A stretch of 22,213 nucleotides of DNA from assembly GCA_023150835.1 (NCBI GenBank), contig JAKLKB010000118.1, positions 1 to 22,213 on the forward strand, in the 5' to 3' direction. Positions 6,676 through 15,155 of this stretch are shown here, piece after piece (position 1 is the first letter of the stretch; each line of letters starts with the position of its first letter). The notes below the pieces were generated by a model. That model did not search any database and was not told where the DNA came from. It saw nothing but the letters and a program-made list of their open reading frames with translations. The position numbers and the translations under genes were made by a program. This DNA is from Myxococcota bacterium (GTDB taxonomy: Bacteria > Myxococcota_C > UBA6777).

Positions 6676-9348
6676 ATGAAAAGGAAGATCTGGCCTTGGC
6701 TCCTCTTGATCATGATCGTTGTTCTGCTGTTCCTTACACGCAGACCTGTCTGGCCCAAACAAGAAAAATCCCCAAATGCCGACGGCATCCAACGACAATG
6801 CAAGATCACCCGCGACAAATGGGATGTCCCCCACATCCAAGCAGACTCCGATCCTGCGGGCTTTTATTGTTGGGGATACACACAAGCCGCTGACCGCGTC
6901 TGGCAAATGGACTTCTTGCGCCGAACCGCTTATGGCAAGATGGCCGAAGTCTACGGCTTTTCGTATGTCCGCCAAGACTTCTTCTTCCGTCTACTCGATA
7001 TCGCCTCCGTCGCCAAACGCCTCACCGAAAACCTCCCCTCACAATCCCCTGAAACCCACCGTCTCCTGCGCTTTTTTGTCTGGGGCGTCAACGATGCCTT
7101 TGAAAAAGTTCGCCGCACTCCTTACATCCAGCGCCCTTATGCCTTGCGTGATGGTCAGCCCATCGAGCCTTGGAACCTCCAAGATACCGTCGTCGTCATG
7201 TTGCTCCAAAGCTTCTTCCAAACCAACAAAAGCTTCCTCGACGACCTGTCTCACGCAAGATTGCGCGTCCTGCTCGGAGAAGACCGATACAACGCACTCT
7301 ACGAAGGCACAAAAAAATACCGTCTGTTCGATGAAAGCATCATCAAACAAGGCGAACATTCCCTTGTACCCGCTCCATCGCCCTCCCAACCAACCCCTTC
7401 GACTTCTCAACCCGCTGCTCCACGCCAAATCTCGCCACAAAGTCCGAACCATCCGAAACATCCACGCACAATATCTCCTCAAACACCGATCAATCCGACA
7501 TCTCCACGCTCGGCCTCCCCGCAAACACCGACACCACGTCCGTCCGCCTTACAACAGCCGCCCTCTCCAGCTTCGCTCCCCGCCCTTCACCGACCCACGC
7601 CCCCAACAAGTCGCCCTGCGCTGTCTCCGCAAACCCCCAACACACCTCCAACAAGCCACCCCGCTCCAAGCAGATCTCCGCTGCCACGCGGCGCAAGAGG
7701 CTCTCTATTGCGCGCCCTAGACAAAGCCATCGCCTTTTTCCCACCCGATCGCGCAAATCTCGGACAAGGCAGCAACAGTTGGGTCGTCGCTCCTGCTCGC
7801 AGCCAAAACGGACACGCCATGCTTGCCAACGACCCCCACCTGCGCATCACCATCCCCTCCTTTTGGCACGAAGCCCACATCCGCACACCAAACTTCAACG
7901 CGATGGGCGTGGCCGTCCCGGGCGGTCCCTTCGTGATCTCTGGAAACAATGAACACGTCTCTTGGGGCGTCACCAACGGATACACCAACGTCGCCGATCT
8001 CACCCCGATCAAACTCGATCGCCAAGGCCGCTTCCATCTTGGCAAAAAAGCCTATCAAAGCCAGCACATCTCCCCTACCGTCTACGCACGTAGCGGCCCC
8101 TTCTACGTCCCGATCTTTTGGCAACGCTTCCGCACCACTCCGCTTGGGCCGATCCTGCCCATCCCATGGCCCAAAGAGCGTATGCTACTTTTGCAATGGA
8201 GCGGCCTCTCCCTCACCATCCACCCCTTCATCGGCCTTTTCCAACTTCTCAAAGCCAAAGATGCCCAAGATGTCGACCGCATCTTCCAGCACGTCCAAAC
8301 CCCTTGCTTTAACTTGGTCTTTGCCGACACAAAAGGGCAGATCGGCTACCGTCAAGTCGGCCTCTTGCCACGCCGTTTGGCCGGTCAACGCGGCCTGATC
8401 AACCCCGAAGATCCCCGCGAGTTCTGGCAAGACTTCCTCAAACCCCACGAAGTCCCCTTCCTTCTCCAACCCAAACGCGGCTTCATCGTCACCGCCAACA
8501 ACCGCACCTTCCCCCCCAACTATCCCTTTTATACGGGCGATTCCTTTACCCTCGGCTTCCGCGCCAAGCGCATCGAAACCCTCTTACAAGCTCGTCCGAA
8601 ACATACGCCCGAAACATTCCAAGCCATCCAAAACGACACCTACGTCCCCGACGCCCACTTCCTTCTCGACTTGATGCTTGGGCAGCTTCATCTCGCCCTC
8701 GGCAAAGACCTTCCCGATCCCCTTACCAGCGAAGCCATCCGCATCCTTCAGCGTTGGGATCGCCGCGCTGATCTCGAACAGATCGCCCCCACGATCTTCC
8801 GCACTTGGCTCAACCATTTCGAGAAGACCGCTTTTCAAACCGACCGCGTCGCCCCACCCACCGCTGCGATCTTGGCCCTGCTGCGCGGACAACTCAAAGC
8901 CGGCAACACCCAAACCACCCCGCAGATCCTCAAAAAAAGCTTTGCCGCTGCTTTGCAACAACTCAAAAAACACCTCAGCCCCAACATCCAGACATGGCAT
9001 TGGAAACGCTTCCACTCGCTCACCATGAAGCACCTGCTCAACACCACCGATCAGTGGAATCCTCCGCCCTTGCCCGTCTACGGGGACACCGAAACCGTCT
9101 CCCCCGCCAGTAGCCTCGGAAAAGGCCCCTTCTACAGCGAAGTCATGGCCTCTTATCGCCTCGTCACCGAGATGCGGCCCGGACGCATCCGCTCTTGGGG
9201 CGTCCTCGCTGGACGCCAGATCGACCGCGATCCCCTCAAACCCTCCGAACAACTCCGCCTCTGGCACAAAGGCCAGTACCGTCCTCGCCCCTTCTATCCC
9301 GATCAGATCCAAAAACACAAAAAAGCCGACTACCACATCAAGTTTTAA
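6676..9348 (+). CDS. Penicillin acylase family (S45) Ntn-hydrolase with long Pro-rich spacer
   Basis: An 890-residue exported Ntn-hydrolase of peptidase family S45 (penicillin acylase, AHL acylase, cephalosporin acylase). Residues 8-22 (WPWLLLIMIVVLLFL) form a signal/anchor helix. The alpha chain spans about 40-225 (DKWDVPHIQADSD, GYTQAADRVWQMDFLRR, GKMAEVYG). The beta chain begins at Ser366 in LGQGSNSWVV, the autocatalytic Gly-Ser cleavage site that exposes the nucleophile. Other beta-chain landmarks are NDPHLRITIPSFWHEAHI, VPGGPFVISGNNEHVSWGVTNG and the oxyanion-type TANNRT motif. The spacer is exceptional: residues 232-335 are almost only Pro, Ser, Thr, Ala, Gln and Arg, with SPQTP recurring. 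It should be excised on maturation. The substrate is not predictable; quorum-signal, beta-lactam or lipopeptide amides are candidates. The start is fair (GAGG 11-12 bases upstream). It converges on the DUF1810 gene with a 26-base gap. Confidence 0.93.
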   Translation: MKRKIWPWLLLIMIVVLLFLTRRPVWPKQEKSPNADGIQRQCKITRDKWDVPHIQADSDPAGFYCWGYTQAADRVWQMDFLRRTAYGKMAEVYGFSYVRQDFFFRLLDIASVAKRLTENLPSQSPETHRLLRFFVWGVNDAFEKVRRTPYIQRPYALRDGQPIEPWNLQDTVVVMLLQSFFQTNKSFLDDLSHARLRVLLGEDRYNALYEGTKKYRLFDESIIKQGEHSLVPAPSPSQPTPSTSQPAAPRQISPQSPNHPKHPRTISPQTPINPTSPRSASPQTPTPRPSALQQPPSPASLPALHRPTPPTSRPALSPQTPNTPPTSHPAPSRSPLPRGARGSLLRALDKAIAFFPPDRANLGQGSNSWVVAPARSQNGHAMLANDPHLRITIPSFWHEAHIRTPNFNAMGVAVPGGPFVISGNNEHVSWGVTNGYTNVADLTPIKLDRQGRFHLGKKAYQSQHISPTVYARSGPFYVPIFWQRFRTTPLGPILPIPWPKERMLLLQWSGLSLTIHPFIGLFQLLKAKDAQDVDRIFQHVQTPCFNLVFADTKGQIGYRQVGLLPRRLAGQRGLINPEDPREFWQDFLKPHEVPFLLQPKRGFIVTANNRTFPPNYPFYTGDSFTLGFRAKRIETLLQARPKHTPETFQAIQNDTYVPDAHFLLDLMLGQLHLALGKDLPDPLTSEAIRILQRWDRRADLEQIAPTIFRTWLNHFEKTAFQTDRVAPPTAAILALLRGQLKAGNTQTTPQILKKSFAAALQQLKKHLSPNIQTWHWKRFHSLTMKHLLNTTDQWNPPPLPVYGDTETVSPASSLGKGPFYSEVMASYRLVTEMRPGRIRSWGVLAGRQIDRDPLKPSEQLRLWHKGQYRPRPFYPDQIQKHKKADYHIKF

Positions 9349-9374
9349 CGTCCCGTGTCTTTCGTATTTATGCC

Positions 9375-9830
9375 TCACGCTTGCCGCTGCTGTGCTTCGA
9401 GGATCACGAGGGTTCTTGCATCCATCTCTTGTTCGTAATGCTTCTCGATGATCCGATGAAACACCGAGTTTTCGGGCGAGATGGCAGAAAAAAGCGTTGC
9501 GCATGAGCGAAGCTTTAGATCATCGGGGGAACCAAAAACATCGAACATCGAACGTCCCTCCGTCGCTAAAACAACCTCACAGATCCGCTGTAATCGCTCC
9601 CCAAGCAATGGGTGTTCGAGATACGCTCGCGCTTCCTCCGCCCCTGAGATCGCGTACCGCTGCGCCATATCGCTATACCCCAATCCCTCAATCTGCGGGA
9701 AAATATACCACATCCAATGCGAACGTTTCCTCCCATTCGAGATCTCCGCAAAGGCGATGTCATACACATTCGCCTGCGCCTCGATAAAACGTTGGAGATC
9801 GTGCGGATCAGAGGCTTGTAGTTCGACCAT
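9375..9830 (-). CDS. DUF1810 family protein
   Basis: A 151-residue cytoplasmic protein of the DUF1810 family (YPL225W/calpastatin-like in some databases), function unknown. Family hallmarks are DLQRFIEAQ, the strongly conserved GRKRSHWMWYIFPQIEGLGYS block (residues about 33-53), AYLEHPLLGERL and a C-terminal FGSPDDLKLRSCATLF segment. The ATG at 9828-9830 has AAAGG seven bases upstream and is preferred over a TTG ten codons further out. It lies 63 bases after the M20 peptidase gene on the same strand, so it is probably the last gene of that run. No catalytic residues can be named. Confidence 0.92.
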   Translation of the reverse strand: MVELQASDPHDLQRFIEAQANVYDIAFAEISNGRKRSHWMWYIFPQIEGLGYSDMAQRYAISGAEEARAYLEHPLLGERLQRICEVVLATEGRSMFDVFGSPDDLKLRSCATLFSAISPENSVFHRIIEKHYEQEMDARTLVILEAQQRQA

Positions 9831-9893
9831 GCTCAACCTTTCTTGCTTGGAGCCATCCAAGTCCCAAGCGGTAGCGTTGTTGGTTTGAAGAGA

Positions 9894-11174
9894 TTATCGG
9901 ACAGACGAGGGCTGATCGATGGCCGCGATGGCCGAAAGATAGAGGGTTTCCAAACGTAGCAGACTGGGGATGCTGACCCATTCAAAGGGGGCGTGGGCCT
10001 CTTCTCCACGCGGCCCAAGGACGACAACAGGCTTGTGCAATTCGCCACCGAAGCGGTTTTCATCGGCGACCGATACGCCCATGCCCCATTCGACAGGACA
10101 GTGGGTCTCTAAGGCTGCGAGTACCGTCCGAACAAACGGATCTTCGGGCGAGACCACATAAGGCAACAGCGGTGGCGTTGGTCTTGGGCGCAAGGAAACA
10201 TGGGGGCGCACAAGAGATCCTCCACGCTCGACATGGCGCAAGAGTCCCGTTTCAAGAGCTTCTTCGATCCACTGCTCCATCTGAGAACAAGCTTGTTGCG
10301 CGTTTTCTCCCGGAACCAAGACGCGGTTAACGATCAGTCTGGCACGTTCGGGTATCGAAAGCGCCCCCATGCCGCCTTCGATCCGCGTCACCAACACGCT
10401 CGAACGTACCGCCTGCGCACTGCCCGAAAAAGGAAAATAGGGCGCGTAGCCACGAGACTTTTCTTCGATCCACAAAGCCAACCGCGCTGCTTGCGAGATC
10501 GCGCTGACACGATCATCTCGATAAGGCTCCGCCCCATGCCCCCCTGTACCCGGCACATCCACCACCAACTCGCATCGGCCACAGCGTCCCAAAGTCACCA
10601 AACAACTCCCTGCGACGGGCTGGACAGCCGATTCTCCGACTTCGGGAACCATCACGCCGATCACATCTTCCCACAACGACGGGTCTTGACAAAGGACATG
10701 GCTCCCAAGCGACCAGAACTCCTCATCACAGCCCAAGATCAAACGCAATTTGATATGCTGCGGCTGGATCTGGGCAGCGACCCGCATCAAGACCGCCACA
10801 CCGCCTTTCATATCGTTGGCCCCCAACCCGATCAAGACTTCTTCTTGCTTGCCATCGACCCAACGAACCCCTCTGTGCGGCGTCAACGCTTGTTCGTAGG
10901 TCCACCCGTCTTTGACTTCGACCGTATCGACGTGGGCGTACAACACCAACACGCCCTCACCACGGCCTTTTTCTGCGATCAGATTCTTTCGCCCACCTCC
11001 ACAATCTTGCTCGCGCACCACCCATCCGACCGAACGAAGATGCGCCCCACAAGTCGCCAAGATCGCCGCCTCGTTTCCATCGATCTGCCACGTCCCATCG
11101 GGCTGCTGTTGCGCACGAAACGGATTGATCGAATCGATGGCGATCAGAGAAGCACACCACGCCACAACATCCAT
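9894..11174 (-). CDS. M20 family metallopeptidase/deacylase (ArgE/DapE/CPG2-like)
   Basis: A 426-residue dinuclear-zinc amidohydrolase of the M20 family, most likely cytoplasmic because no signal peptide is seen. Zinc and catalytic residues are in order: H81 and D83 in LYAHVDTVEV, D121 in GLGANDMKGG, the glutamate pair E151/E152 in GCDEEFWSLGS, E178 in VPEVGE and H394 in EEAHAPFEWV. The lid domain lies at about 190-310, with the family's GTGGHGAEPYRDDR motif. The substrate (N-acyl amino acid, succinyl-DAP, peptide or carbamoyl compound) cannot be told from sequence; ArgE, DapE and carboxypeptidase G2 all share this frame. The start is firm: GGAGG seven bases upstream of the ATG. That site overlaps the stop region of the upstream regulator gene (13-base gap), so the two are likely translationally coupled. 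Confidence 0.92.
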   Translation of the reverse strand: MDVVAWCASLIAIDSINPFRAQQQPDGTWQIDGNEAAILATCGAHLRSVGWVVREQDCGGGRKNLIAEKGRGEGVLVLYAHVDTVEVKDGWTYEQALTPHRGVRWVDGKQEEVLIGLGANDMKGGVAVLMRVAAQIQPQHIKLRLILGCDEEFWSLGSHVLCQDPSLWEDVIGVMVPEVGESAVQPVAGSCLVTLGRCGRCELVVDVPGTGGHGAEPYRDDRVSAISQAARLALWIEEKSRGYAPYFPFSGSAQAVRSSVLVTRIEGGMGALSIPERARLIVNRVLVPGENAQQACSQMEQWIEEALETGLLRHVERGGSLVRPHVSLRPRPTPPLLPYVVSPEDPFVRTVLAALETHCPVEWGMGVSVADENRFGGELHKPVVVLGPRGEEAHAPFEWVSIPSLLRLETLYLSAIAAIDQPSSVR

Positions 11175-11187
11175 CCCAAGCCTCCGA

Positions 11188-12930
11188 TCAGACGGTCTCT
11201 TCCATCGAGATGTCCAACAATTGACAAGTCTTTCGGATCACATCCAGCGCATCATCAGCCAAAGCATCCGCCCCTGTAAAACGAAACTGATCAGGAAAGC
11301 GACTGAGGAATGGTCCACCCACAAGGATCGGGATCTTTTGCATCCCTTGGCGATCCAAAAGTTGGCGGATGTAGTAGGTCATCTGCACGCCCGCTTCGGT
11401 GCGCAACATCAAGCAAAGCAGCGAAGCACCCGACGAAAGCGTCGCTTCCAAAAAGCGCGACGGCGTGACCCGCGACCCCAGATCGATCACTCCGAATCCA
11501 GCCGCCCGCAAGAAGTCCACCAGCATCTCTGACGATCCCGACTCACCGACAGGACGGCCCAAAACGATCATCCCATGAATGGGCGGTCGCCCCGCAAAAA
11601 ACGGCCACAGCCGCTCCATCACCATCCGCAACACACCATGCAGCGCGGGAAGCGGTGGAGGGAGTGTTCCTCCATGTGCCGCTGCTCCTTGCAAGATCCG
11701 CCAGATCCCACTGCCCAGCATCTTTCGATAGATGGACTCTGCCGAGGCCCCTTCATGGAAAGCCGCTTCGATCACCTGCACTACACGGGCTTCATCGCAC
11801 GCGATCAAGGCTTGCGCAAAGTCTTCCAACAACAACGGCTGCTTTTGTCGCCGTGGGGCTGGGCGACGGCGAGCGTCGACCAACAGCTCAAGATCGACAG
11901 GCAAAGCCTCTAACGCCCCGCTGGAGGCGACTTCGGACGCTTTGGCCGTCAGATATCCTTCGTCACGCAAAGTCAACAAAGATCCCAACACCGCCAGATC
12001 CGTCGCACCCTCCAACTTGTCGAGCAAAAATCGCAGAGAGACGCCTTCGCCCGTCTTTTGAAACACCTGCAAGCTCGATTGTGCAAGCTCTGAGAGATCC
12101 ATCGAAGACGGTTTTTCTGTTCGCAAAAACAGCACGTCGCGGCCCGGTAGGCGCTTTAACAAAAGCTCGTATTCATCGCGCTGGCGGATGCCTTCCATCA
12201 AAGCAAACTCCAACTGCGCCAAGGCCGCATCCCCCCCGATCTCAGCGAGTTCTTCTGCGCTCTCGCTGTGGAACAAGAAGTCTCCGCCCTCTTTTTGCAA
12301 CGCACGAAAAAGCGCTTTTTCCCCCCGTATTCCCGCAGGATACGCACGCACCTCCAACAACACCCCTTCGCGCAACACAAAGACATAGCGTTGCTTGCCT
12401 TGGTGGACTTCCAAACGGCCGCTGCGTCGGTTTTGATGAAGCACCTGCATCAGATCAGGCAACGAGAGATGCGCCAGATCGCCCTTGAGCCCGGGTTCAG
12501 CGACGACCTTTGGTTCGTGTGTCCCACCTTCGATCAAGGCTTGTACATGGGCCAACAGATCGGCGAGCGACTCTGGATCTCTTGGTTTCGGCAAAAAGAG
12601 ATCCGCGCCTTCTTGTGCGGAACCAAAGACCGCTTCTTCAGGTGCGCCGATCATCACAAAGGGCAACGAACGAAAACGCTCGTGGGATCGAACTTTCGAC
12701 AACAATTCCCCGCCGTCCATGTACGGCATCAGGTAATCACAGATCACCACATCCGGTTGCTTTTGACGGATCGACCACAACGCAGCGCGCCCATCTTGGG
12801 CGGTTTCCACGTCATACCCATGCTGCTCAAACGAAGATTCTAAACGCGAAAGCAATTGAGGTTCGTCCACCACCAACAAGATGCGCAGCGTTTGTTCTTG
12901 GATCGACTGTGGGTTTTCTTGTTGCGTCAT
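11188..12930 (-). CDS. Receiver-PATAN (DUF4388)-B12-binding-like regulator
   Basis: A 580-residue cytoplasmic signalling protein. Residues 16-135 are a CheY-like receiver with D22/E23, phospho-acceptor D65 (VICDYLMPYMDG) and K115 (LPKP). The usual Thr/Ser switch position is Gly95 (FVMIGAP). Residues 147-225 are a PATAN/DUF4388 domain (GLKGDLAHLSLPDLMQVL...SGRLEV). Residues 225-360 are helical and unassigned. Residues 366-450 resemble the helical cap of B12-binding proteins, and 452-575 the Rossmann B12-binding fold (LRAAGFGVIDLGSRV, IPILVGGP). The DxHxxG cobalt-ligand motif is absent: the equivalent stretch is GESGSSE. There is no DNA-binding or enzymatic output, so it probably works by protein contacts. 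The ATG has AGGAG eight bases upstream. It is followed directly by the M20 gene. Confidence 0.88.
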   Translation of the reverse strand: MTQQENPQSIQEQTLRILLVVDEPQLLSRLESSFEQHGYDVETAQDGRAALWSIRQKQPDVVICDYLMPYMDGGELLSKVRSHERFRSLPFVMIGAPEEAVFGSAQEGADLFLPKPRDPESLADLLAHVQALIEGGTHEPKVVAEPGLKGDLAHLSLPDLMQVLHQNRRSGRLEVHQGKQRYVFVLREGVLLEVRAYPAGIRGEKALFRALQKEGGDFLFHSESAEELAEIGGDAALAQLEFALMEGIRQRDEYELLLKRLPGRDVLFLRTEKPSSMDLSELAQSSLQVFQKTGEGVSLRFLLDKLEGATDLAVLGSLLTLRDEGYLTAKASEVASSGALEALPVDLELLVDARRRPAPRRQKQPLLLEDFAQALIACDEARVVQVIEAAFHEGASAESIYRKMLGSGIWRILQGAAAHGGTLPPPLPALHGVLRMVMERLWPFFAGRPPIHGMIVLGRPVGESGSSEMLVDFLRAAGFGVIDLGSRVTPSRFLEATLSSGASLLCLMLRTEAGVQMTYYIRQLLDRQGMQKIPILVGGPFLSRFPDQFRFTGADALADDALDVIRKTCQLLDISMEETV

Positions 12931-12972
12931 CGCCGCTTCTCCTGCTTCAACATGATCAACAACCCGCGCATC

Positions 12973-13086
12973 ATACCCCAGATATCTGTGTCGCGCTACT
13001 CTTACCTCAAAGGATTAGGTCGTTGTTGCATACCTCGGATATCTGTGTCGCGCTGCTCCAGATCAAAGAACGAGGACGTTGCTTGT
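12973..13086. repeat. 57-bp tandem duplication upstream of the regulator gene
   Basis: Two copies start at 12973 and 13030. The best-conserved core is GATATCTGTGTCGCGCT followed by R-CTC, then AGGWCGTTG near the end. In the first copy CAGATATCTG (12979-12988) is a perfect palindrome; the second has one change (CGGATATCTG). It fills most of the 164-base gap between the Sel1-like gene and the regulator gene, both on the minus strand. 57 is a multiple of three, but neither strand gives a convincing protein. Confidence 0.8.
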
Positions 13087-13094
13087 AGGAGAGT

Positions 13095-13862
13095 TTATGG
13101 GCGGGGCGAGGGTTCGATGCTTTTGCCCAACTGTCGGGCGCGCAGACATCCCTGACGAAACCCTTGTCGACACGAGCGCCGCAAGAAACGCAACGCCTCT
13201 CGGGGTTGTCCCTTGCGCATCAGCAACAGTCCCAAACGTGCGCATTCGATACTTCCGCCACGCAACGCACAACCGATGCGGAACAACTTTTCTGCGCGCA
13301 CCGCATCTTTGGACTTGGTTTCATAATGCCAACCGAGATAGCCGCAGCCGGGCGCGTATTTGAGTGTGCAAGCGCGTTTGAGCAACGGGATCGCCGCCTC
13401 TTCGCGCTTTTGTGCAAACAACAGCCGCGCCATCCGATGACATCCACGCCCGTCTCCGAGATGACAACCTTGTTGGTACAGCGCTGCTGCTTTTTGGCGG
13501 ATCGTCGGGTCGCTGGACTTGTTCGCGTACTCGCCTGCACTGGTGCATCCGTCGGGCTCTTTGAGCGAACAAGCCCGTTGATACAAGCTCCACGCTTCTT
13601 TGGGATCACTCAGCAACAGCGCCAACAGATAACACGACGTACCTTGTGGCTTGATTTGCGCAAAACAGGCTTTTTTGTAATAGATCGCGGCCTGCTTGAT
13701 CTGCTTTTTCTGTTCCAACAAGACGCCTGCTTGTGCGCATTGTAAGGCCATCCCTGCTTCGTCGCACTGCATCTGCAACAGCCCAAGATCGGGCTTTTTG
13801 GTTTGCGCCGATCCGCCCTCACACCACAGCAAACTACACAACCCAACCACCCAAAAACGCAT
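13095..13862 (-). CDS. Secreted cysteine-rich Sel1-like repeat protein
   Basis: A 255-residue exported protein made of Sel1-like (TPR-related) helical repeats. Residues 1-19 (MRFWVVGLCSLLWCEGGSA) are a signal peptide. At least seven units carry a paired cysteine signature about eight or nine residues apart: CDEAGMALQC, CFAQIKPQGTSC, CSLKEPDGC, CHLGDGRGC, CTLKYAPGC, CALRGGSIEC and CRQGFRQGC. The same layout is seen in Helicobacter cysteine-rich proteins, where each pair forms a disulfide within one repeat. That implies an oxidising location such as the periplasm. The role is probably a protein-binding scaffold; no enzyme site is visible. The start is firm, with AAGGAG six to seven bases before the ATG at 13862; upstream in-frame codons are ignored. 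It follows the metallo-beta-lactamase-fold gene by 50 bases. Confidence 0.9.
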   Translation of the reverse strand: MRFWVVGLCSLLWCEGGSAQTKKPDLGLLQMQCDEAGMALQCAQAGVLLEQKKQIKQAAIYYKKACFAQIKPQGTSCYLLALLLSDPKEAWSLYQRACSLKEPDGCTSAGEYANKSSDPTIRQKAAALYQQGCHLGDGRGCHRMARLLFAQKREEAAIPLLKRACTLKYAPGCGYLGWHYETKSKDAVRAEKLFRIGCALRGGSIECARLGLLLMRKGQPREALRFLRRSCRQGFRQGCLRARQLGKSIEPSPRP

Positions 13863-13912
13863 GGCTCTCTCCTTTCGGTGGGTTCGATGATTCCACGATG
13901 CTGCTTTGTGCA

Positions 13913-15139
13913 TCACGGATGGCAATCTCCCGCAGGAACGCGCCCTTTGCGCAGGGCTCGCTCACGCGAAGCAAAGGCCGCTCGTTGGGCCTCAGGAATG
14001 AACAGGCGTGAACGACAATCTGCACGATGAAAAAAGCGCGACTTCTTGTGGCCGATATAGCCTTTGGTGGCGGGAAAAGGGGGAGGATTGATCACGTCTT
14101 TTCCCAAGGCAGGTGTGCGATACCACGATCCGTCTTCTTGCATGGCTTGGGGTGCAGGAGCTGGCTTTTCGGGCCCTTGGTTGCGGCTGCTTGCGATGGC
14201 TCGGCCTGCATCATCGTCAGAGGGCAGTTCGTCCAGTCGGATGTTCGTTCCTGTAGCTCCCGATGTTTCCGACTGATCCGATGCGATAACAGGAGCTTGT
14301 TCCTGCCATCGCTCCAACAAGACATAGCCTTGTGTGTGGCGCTTGGCCGTCGATATCCAGACGGATCGCCCGTCGCTACGCAGCCACAGATGCCCTTCGC
14401 GGGCAACGCTTGCGATCTTTGTGCGCATCCCACGCAGTCGCGCAGAGACTTCTTCTGCAAGCGTAAACGCACCTTGCTGTGAAGTCGAAGCCACCGCCAT
14501 TTTTGCACCAACTGCACGCAGCAGGTTTTCAGGATTCGACGCCTCACGTCCAAATTCCGCCAGTTTCACGATACCGCTGCGCAACGCCGCACGTTTGCGC
14601 AACAGCCCACGCACACCGTCTTCGCGCAAAGCGCCAAGGAAAAGCACCGAAAAAACACCTTGTTCGATCCGCAAGATCAAAGAGCGCCCCTTCGTGCCAG
14701 AATCCAAGACCCGCAACTGAGCCGACCCCACCGAAAAGATCTCACCTTTGCGTGCGGGCTTCGTAGAGATCCGCCGTTTTCGCAATTTGCGCAAAAGCGC
14801 CTTGTAGCCGTCTCCTCGACGCCCGCCACGCGGCCCCAAAAACCGTTCCACCGAAAAAGCCTCCAAGATCGCCTTGCATCCGCCTGCTCGCAAACTATCG
14901 TGCTGAACGATCACCAACAGCGACAGTCGTTGGACGCCTTGGGCCTTTAACAGCTTAACCAGCCTACTTGCGGAAGACTCGGCCCCTGCGTTGATCAGGA
15001 CATCTTGCCCTCCCGCACGGATCAGCGTGGCCTCACCCGCCCCGATATCCAAAAGCTGCACTTGCACATCCGACGCCCACGAAGGCCACGCCATGCACAA
15101 CACCAAAATCGTCCATCCATACCCAACCAAGCGATGCAA
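13913..15139 (-). CDS. Secreted, degenerate ComEC-type metallo-beta-lactamase-fold protein with Ada-like zinc-binding tail
   Basis: A 408-residue protein read from a TTG start chosen because AAAGGAG lies nine bases upstream and a clean signal peptide begins there (LVGYGWTILVLCMAWPSWAS, residues about 4-23). The mature part starts like the ComEC/Rec2 hydrolase domain: VQVQLLDIGAGEATLIRAGGQDVLINAG. The metal site is lost. The place of THxHxDHxGG reads VQHDSLRAGG, the usual LIDAG is LINAG, and the later GD is LGALRED. A Pro/Ser-rich linker at about 300-350 leads to a C-terminal domain resembling the Ada-type metal-binding module (GYIGHKKSRFFHRADC...ERALRKGRVPAGDCHP), in which one of the usual cysteines is Ala. 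It is probably a non-catalytic binding protein. It heads the five-gene minus-strand run and is divergent from the nucleoside phosphorylase gene. Confidence 0.8.
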   Translation of the reverse strand: MHRLVGYGWTILVLCMAWPSWASDVQVQLLDIGAGEATLIRAGGQDVLINAGAESSASRLVKLLKAQGVQRLSLLVIVQHDSLRAGGCKAILEAFSVERFLGPRGGRRGDGYKALLRKLRKRRISTKPARKGEIFSVGSAQLRVLDSGTKGRSLILRIEQGVFSVLFLGALREDGVRGLLRKRAALRSGIVKLAEFGREASNPENLLRAVGAKMAVASTSQQGAFTLAEEVSARLRGMRTKIASVAREGHLWLRSDGRSVWISTAKRHTQGYVLLERWQEQAPVIASDQSETSGATGTNIRLDELPSDDDAGRAIASSRNQGPEKPAPAPQAMQEDGSWYRTPALGKDVINPPPFPATKGYIGHKKSRFFHRADCRSRLFIPEAQRAAFASRERALRKGRVPAGDCHP

Positions 15140-15148
15140 TGTTCTGCG

Positions 15149-15155
15149 CTCCTTT
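15149..15155 (-). promoter_or_regulatory. Ribosome binding site deciding the TTG start at 15139
   Basis: AAAGGAG on the minus strand, nine bases before TTG. No ATG or GTG with a comparable site gives the signal peptide intact, so this site is the main reason for the TTG start. Confidence 0.65.

Noticed and set aside
8584-9504. Long minus-strand open frame (306 codons) opposite the penicillin acylase gene
   Set aside because: It is antisense to a clear family match and without its own similarity; an effect of G+C and codon bias.
12927-12974. 15-codon leader ORF (MMRGLLIMLKQEKRR) whose TGA overlaps the regulator ATG as ATGA
   Set aside because: The overlap is suggestive of coupling, but it has only a weak, badly spaced ribosome binding site and could easily arise by chance.
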